From positions 53,693 through 117,692 of the forward strand of contig NZ_JAHRIB010000163.1 in the NCBI RefSeq assembly GCF_019090165.1: a stretch of 64,000 nucleotides of DNA. The letters run 5' to 3'. The notes below the pieces were generated by a model that saw only the letters and a list, made by a program, of their open reading frames with translations, did not search any database and was not told the origin of the DNA. Below are positions 60,860-64,000 of the stretch, piece after piece; positions within the stretch are counted from its first letter, which is position 1; every line of letters starts with the position of its first letter. The translations under genes were made by a program, and so were the position numbers. The stretch comes from Streptomyces sp. BV286. Its GTDB lineage: Bacteria > Actinomycetota > Actinomycetes > Streptomycetales > Streptomycetaceae.

Positions 60860-61404
60860 TTCTCGTCCTCCGTCAGCAAAAACGCGTGCACCGCACCGGC
60901 CGCCGCCACCGACGCCAGCAGTCGGGCCAGCTCTCCCGGCACCTCCATGAGCGCCTTCGTGCGCCGGTCCGACACCTCGCGCTCGGCCGCGGCGAGCCCG
61001 GTGAGGGCGTCCTTCTCCACCACCGGTACCTCGGGGGAGGGGGAGGCGCCCGGGGAGGGGGGCGTCGACGCGGACCTCGACGCGGACGCCGCGTCCGAGG
61101 CCCGCCCGCCGCCCCCGAACGCCTCGGCGTGCCGTACGACATCCGCCAGCAGCGGTGACAGACGACCGGCCAGCGTGGGATGCACGGCGAGCACGGCCTC
61201 GTACCGCTGCGCGAGCCGCTCGCTGTCGCGGGCCGCACGCGCGCGTGCCCGCACGGCGGCGGCCGTGCTCCCCTTGGTGGTCTCGGAGGGGGATTCGGAG
61301 GCGGAGCAGCCGGCGAGCAGCGCGGTGCCCGCACCGGCGGCCCCGGCGAGCAGGCTCCTTCGGCGCGGCCCCGAAGGGGTGCGCGACGGCAGGGTGAACG
61401 GCAC
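60856..61404 (-). CDS. Lipoprotein of unknown function
   Basis: A 182-residue precursor. RRRSLLAGAAGAGTALLAGC is a Tat-like leader with lipobox LAGC (Cys near 34). The mature part is helical and Ala/Arg/Glu rich with a Ser/Pro patch (PPSPGASPSPEVP) in the middle. Overlap with the ferritin-like gene suggests the two products work together. The GTG at 61404 follows GAGGA; an upstream start at 61488 is less likely. Confidence 0.75.
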   Translation of the reverse strand: MPFTLPSRTPSGPRRRSLLAGAAGAGTALLAGCSASESPSETTKGSTAAAVRARARAARDSERLAQRYEAVLAVHPTLAGRLSPLLADVVRHAEAFGGGGRASDAASASRSASTPPSPGASPSPEVPVVEKDALTGLAAAEREVSDRRTKALMEVPGELARLLASVAAAGAVHAFLLTEDEK

Positions 61405-61610
61405 GGCAGACGTCCTCGGAGGGCTCGTTCGAACGAAAAGGGCGGCAGGCCCTTGATCACGGTACCCGCGTACCGCCCCCACACCCACCAGCGGCGCCGC
61501 CCCGCCGCCCGACGGGCCACGGTGGACGGCAACACCCCCCGGGACCGGATACCCTTTGACCTGACACGCGACCTACCCACAACAGCACACGCGGCCGAGG
61601 AGTCACCCGG

Positions 61611-62129
61611 ATGAGCACCACCCAGAGCGAGAGGCTTCGAGAGCTCCTGGAACCGCTCGTCAGCTCGCAGGGACTCGATCTCGAGGAGATCGAAGTGGAC
61701 TCGGTCGGACGCAAGCGTGTGCTGCGCGTCGTCGTCGACTCCGACGAAGGGGCCGACCTCGACGCCATCGCCGATGTGAGCCGCGCGCTCTCGGCGAAGC
61801 TCGACGAGACCGACGCCATGGGCCAGGGCGAGTACACCCTCGAGGTGGGCACCCCCGGCGCCGAGCGCGAACTCGCGGAACACCGCCACTACGTGCGCGC
61901 CACCGACCGTCTCGTGAAGTTCCAGCTGGGAGACGGTGACGAGCTGGTCGCCCGGATCATCACGGTCGACGACGAGGGCGTGGACGTCGAGGTGCCCGGC
62001 GTGAAGGGGCGCAGGCCCACCGCCAGGAGACTCGCCTTCGAGGACATCGCCAAGGCGCGCGTCCAGGTCGAGTTCAGCCGCAAGGACAAGAAGGACGAGA
62101 AGGACATGAAGGAAGAGGAGGAGGCGTAG
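61611..62129 (+). CDS. rimP: Ribosome maturation factor RimP
   Basis: A 172-residue protein needed for late 30S assembly. The N-terminal domain has LLEPLVSSQGLDLEEIEVDSVGRKRVLRVVVDSDEGADLDAIADVSRALS and YTLEVGTPGAERELAEHRHYVRA, the RimP signature; the C-terminal Sm-like domain follows to residue 150. The last 20 residues are Lys/Asp/Glu repeats. It is two bases before nusA, a widely conserved pair. Confidence 0.95.
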   Translation: MSTTQSERLRELLEPLVSSQGLDLEEIEVDSVGRKRVLRVVVDSDEGADLDAIADVSRALSAKLDETDAMGQGEYTLEVGTPGAERELAEHRHYVRATDRLVKFQLGDGDELVARIITVDDEGVDVEVPGVKGRRPTARRLAFEDIAKARVQVEFSRKDKKDEKDMKEEEEA

Positions 62130-62131
62130 CC

Positions 62132-63166
62132 GTGGACATCGACATGAGTGCCCTGCGGGGCCTGGTGCGGGAGAAGGAGATCTCCTTCGACCTGCTGGTC
62201 GAGGCGATCGAGTCGGCCCTCCTCATTGCCTACCACCGCACCGAGGGAAGCCGCCGCCACGCGCGCGTCAAGCTCGACCGGGAGACCGGCCACGTGACCG
62301 TGTGGGCGAAGGAGGACCCCCAGGACCTGGAGGAGGGGCAGGAGGCACGCGAGTTCGACGACACCCCGTCGGACTTCGGCCGGATCGCCGCCACCACCGC
62401 CAAGCAGGTCATCCTGCAGCGCCTGCGGGACGCGGAGGACGACGCGACGCTCGGCGAGTACGCGGGCCGCGAGGGCGACATCGTCACCGGTGTCGTCCAG
62501 CAGGGCCGCGACCCGAAGAACGTGCTCGTCGACATCGGCAAGCTGGAGGCCATCCTGCCGGTGCAGGAGCAGGTCCCCGGCGAGTCGTACCAGCACGGCA
62601 TGCGGCTGCGGTCGTACGTCGTACGGGTGGCGAAGGGTGTGCGCGGTCCGTCCGTGACGCTCTCCCGCACCCACCCGAACCTGGTGAAGAAGCTCTTCGC
62701 GCTCGAGGTGCCGGAGATCGCCGACGGGTCCGTCGAGATCGCCGCCATCGCGCGTGAGGCCGGCCACCGCACGAAGATCGCCGTCCGGTCCACCCGGTCC
62801 GGCCTGAACGCCAAGGGCGCCTGCATCGGCCCGATGGGCGGCCGCGTGCGCAATGTCATGGCCGAGCTGAACGGCGAGAAGATCGACATCGTCGACTGGT
62901 CGGACGACCCCGCGGACATGGTGGGCAACGCGCTCTCCCCGGCCCGGGTCTCCAAGGTCGAGGTCGTCGACCTCGCGGCCCGCTCCGCGCGCGTGACGGT
63001 CCCCGACTACCAGCTGTCGCTGGCGATCGGCAAGGAAGGGCAGAACGCCCGGCTCGCCGCCCGTCTGACCGGCTGGCGCATCGACATCCGCCCGGACACC
63101 GAGCAGACCGGTGAGCAGGGCGGTGAAGGGCCCGGCGAACGCACCCGGGAACGTACCGGGGAATAG
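62132..63166 (+). CDS. nusA: Transcription termination/antitermination factor NusA
   Basis: A 344-residue RNA-polymerase-binding protein. Residues 1-105 form the N-terminal domain (LRGLVREKEISFDLLVEAIESALLIAYHR), residues 110-180 an S1 domain (GDIVTGVVQQGRDPKNVLVDIGKLEAILP), residues 200-330 two KH domains (DPVGACIG-like NAKGACIGPMGGRVRNVMAELNGEKIDIVDW, and AIGKEGQNARLAARLTGWRIDI). The Glu/Gly/Arg tail is short, and the acidic repeats of E. coli NusA are absent, as in other actinobacteria. GTG start, directly after rimP. Confidence 0.95.
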   Translation: MDIDMSALRGLVREKEISFDLLVEAIESALLIAYHRTEGSRRHARVKLDRETGHVTVWAKEDPQDLEEGQEAREFDDTPSDFGRIAATTAKQVILQRLRDAEDDATLGEYAGREGDIVTGVVQQGRDPKNVLVDIGKLEAILPVQEQVPGESYQHGMRLRSYVVRVAKGVRGPSVTLSRTHPNLVKKLFALEVPEIADGSVEIAAIAREAGHRTKIAVRSTRSGLNAKGACIGPMGGRVRNVMAELNGEKIDIVDWSDDPADMVGNALSPARVSKVEVVDLAARSARVTVPDYQLSLAIGKEGQNARLAARLTGWRIDIRPDTEQTGEQGGEGPGERTRERTGE

Positions 63167-63268
63167 ATCCAAGCCGCAGGTGGCTCAGATCACGACAGTT
63201 TCGTGCGCGGCAACTGTTCGATACTTGCCCCAAAGGGGTGAGGTCGGTGCAGGGAGGTAGACTTAAGA

Positions 63269-63565
63269 GTGTCTGGCCGGACGCATGCCCGCGCATGCCC
63301 TGAACGCACCTGTGTGGGGTGCCGGGAGCGAGCGGCCAAGACCGATCTGCTGCGTACCGTTGCGGCCGAGGGCGAATGCGTCCCCGATCCTCGCGGTACG
63401 CTGCCCGGCCGGGGTGCGTATGTACACCCCGCCCTGGTCTGTCTCGACCTGGCGGTCCGCCGCCGGGCGTTCACGAGGGCGCTGCGTGCCCCGGGAGCGC
63501 TCGACACAAAGGCGTTGCGCCATTACGTCGAGCGACAGACAGTTGCTGAGCAGGCAACACCGTAA
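63269..63565 (+). CDS. YlxR/RnpM-family RNA-binding protein
   Basis: A 98-residue basic protein. The YlxR (DUF448) signature is intact: ERTCVGCRERAAKTDLLRTVA, then PDPRGTLPGRGAYVHPALVCLDLAVRRRAFTRAL. Family members bind RNA and, in Bacillus, modulate RNase P. It sits between nusA and infB as in most bacteria. GTG start behind AGGGAGGT. Confidence 0.9.
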   Translation: MSGRTHARACPERTCVGCRERAAKTDLLRTVAAEGECVPDPRGTLPGRGAYVHPALVCLDLAVRRRAFTRALRAPGALDTKALRHYVERQTVAEQATP

Positions 63566-63711
63566 AACGTGTCGCACGGAACCCCGTGCGGCCCTGGTAC
63601 CCCGCGAGTTGGAAGTAGGTCGAGATTGCGATGAGCACTCGATGAGCACGCGATGAGTACGCCCATGAAGTAGCGACGGTCCGGACGCAACCCGGACCTA
63701 AAAGGAGCGAA

Positions 63712-64000
63712 GTGGCTAAGGTCCGGGTATACGAACTCGCCAAGGAGTTCGGGGTGGAGAGCAAGGTCGTCATGGCCAAGCTCCAAGAACTCGGTGAATT
63801 TGTCCGTTCGGCGTCCTCGACGATCGAGGCGCCCGTAGTACGCAAGCTGACCGACGCCCTGCAGCAGGGCAACGGCGGCGGCAAGCCCGCCCCGCGCAAG
63901 GCCGCACCGGCCAGGCCGGGTGCCCCCTCTCCCGCGCAGGCCGCCCGTCCGGGTCCGGCAGCACCGCGCCCGCCGGCCCCGAAGCCGGCCGCCGCGGAGA
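63712..64000 (+). CDS. infB: Translation initiation factor IF-2, 5' part (runs off the window)
   Basis: The first 96 codons are present. MAKVRVYELAKEFGVESKVVMAKLQELGEFVRSASSTIEAPVVRKL is the conserved N-terminal IF-2 domain; from residue 55 the start of the long Pro/Ala/Gly-rich linker typical of Streptomyces IF-2 is seen. IF-2 brings initiator tRNA to the ribosome. GTG start behind AAAGGAG; the 3' end lies outside the window. Confidence 0.93.
   Translation, partial: MAKVRVYELAKEFGVESKVVMAKLQELGEFVRSASSTIEAPVVRKLTDALQQGNGGGKPAPRKAAPARPGAPSPAQAARPGPAAPRPPAPKPAAAE

Overview
The window is chromosomal DNA of a Streptomyces or a very close relative. The evidence is very high G+C with strong G/C third-position bias, many GTG starts, SD-poor leaderless-looking genes, Tat/lipobox-type exported proteins, and a gene order that matches from memory the Streptomyces core region running from the polyamine/GABA genes to dxr-rseP-ispG-proS-rimP-nusA-ylxR-infB.

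Region by region. (1) 0-9 kb holds mixed housekeeping and accessory genes: the 3' end of a DUF6308-like gene, an SGNH hydrolase, a PadR regulator, a secreted serine hydrolase, an ECF-type sigma factor fused to a membrane/exported C-terminal half, adenosine deaminase with a glycerophosphodiesterase, a Pro-rich DUF4190 membrane protein and a NADAR-family protein. (2) 9.1-16.4 kb is a polyamine uptake and catabolism operon: aldehyde dehydrogenase, PotD-, PotA-, PotB- and PotC-like importer, and a gamma-glutamylputrescine-oxidase-like FAD enzyme that is frameshifted here. (3) 16.5-23.5 kb holds a small unknown protein, a GH18 chitinase with a DasR-type operator, a McrBC-type (type IV) restriction pair and a PAP2 phosphatase. 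(4) 23.9-31.4 kb is the GABA part: GABA aminotransferase, an FtsK/TraD-like ATP-binding membrane protein, a PucR regulator and a succinate-semialdehyde-type dehydrogenase. It is followed by a small cysteine-free ribosomal protein L32 gene behind a Zur-like box.

(5) 31.7-49.3 kb is a self-contained glycan locus that reads as a complete xyloglucan utilisation system. Secreted GH74 and GH12 endo-enzymes should cut the polymer, and an LplA/LplB/YtcP-like importer should take up the oligosaccharides. Cytoplasmic GH95, GH42, GH31 and GH3 enzymes would then remove fucose, galactose, xylose and glucose. A LacI regulator is encoded at one end. A 14-bp palindrome, TCGAAGCGCTTCGA, occurs at the divergent GH3/importer promoters and, together with a near-copy, upstream of lacI, so one regulon is likely. 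No ATPase gene is present, so a shared ATPase such as MsiK must power the importer.

(6) 49.6-64 kb is core genome: an acyl-CoA dehydrogenase; dxr, rseP-like protease and ispG (isoprenoid synthesis and membrane proteolysis); two GNAT proteins; proS; a phosphotransferase-fold protein lacking its catalytic aspartates; a ferritin-like protein with a lipoprotein; rimP-nusA-ylxR; and the start of infB. No tRNA, rRNA, CRISPR array, insertion sequence or integrase was recognised.
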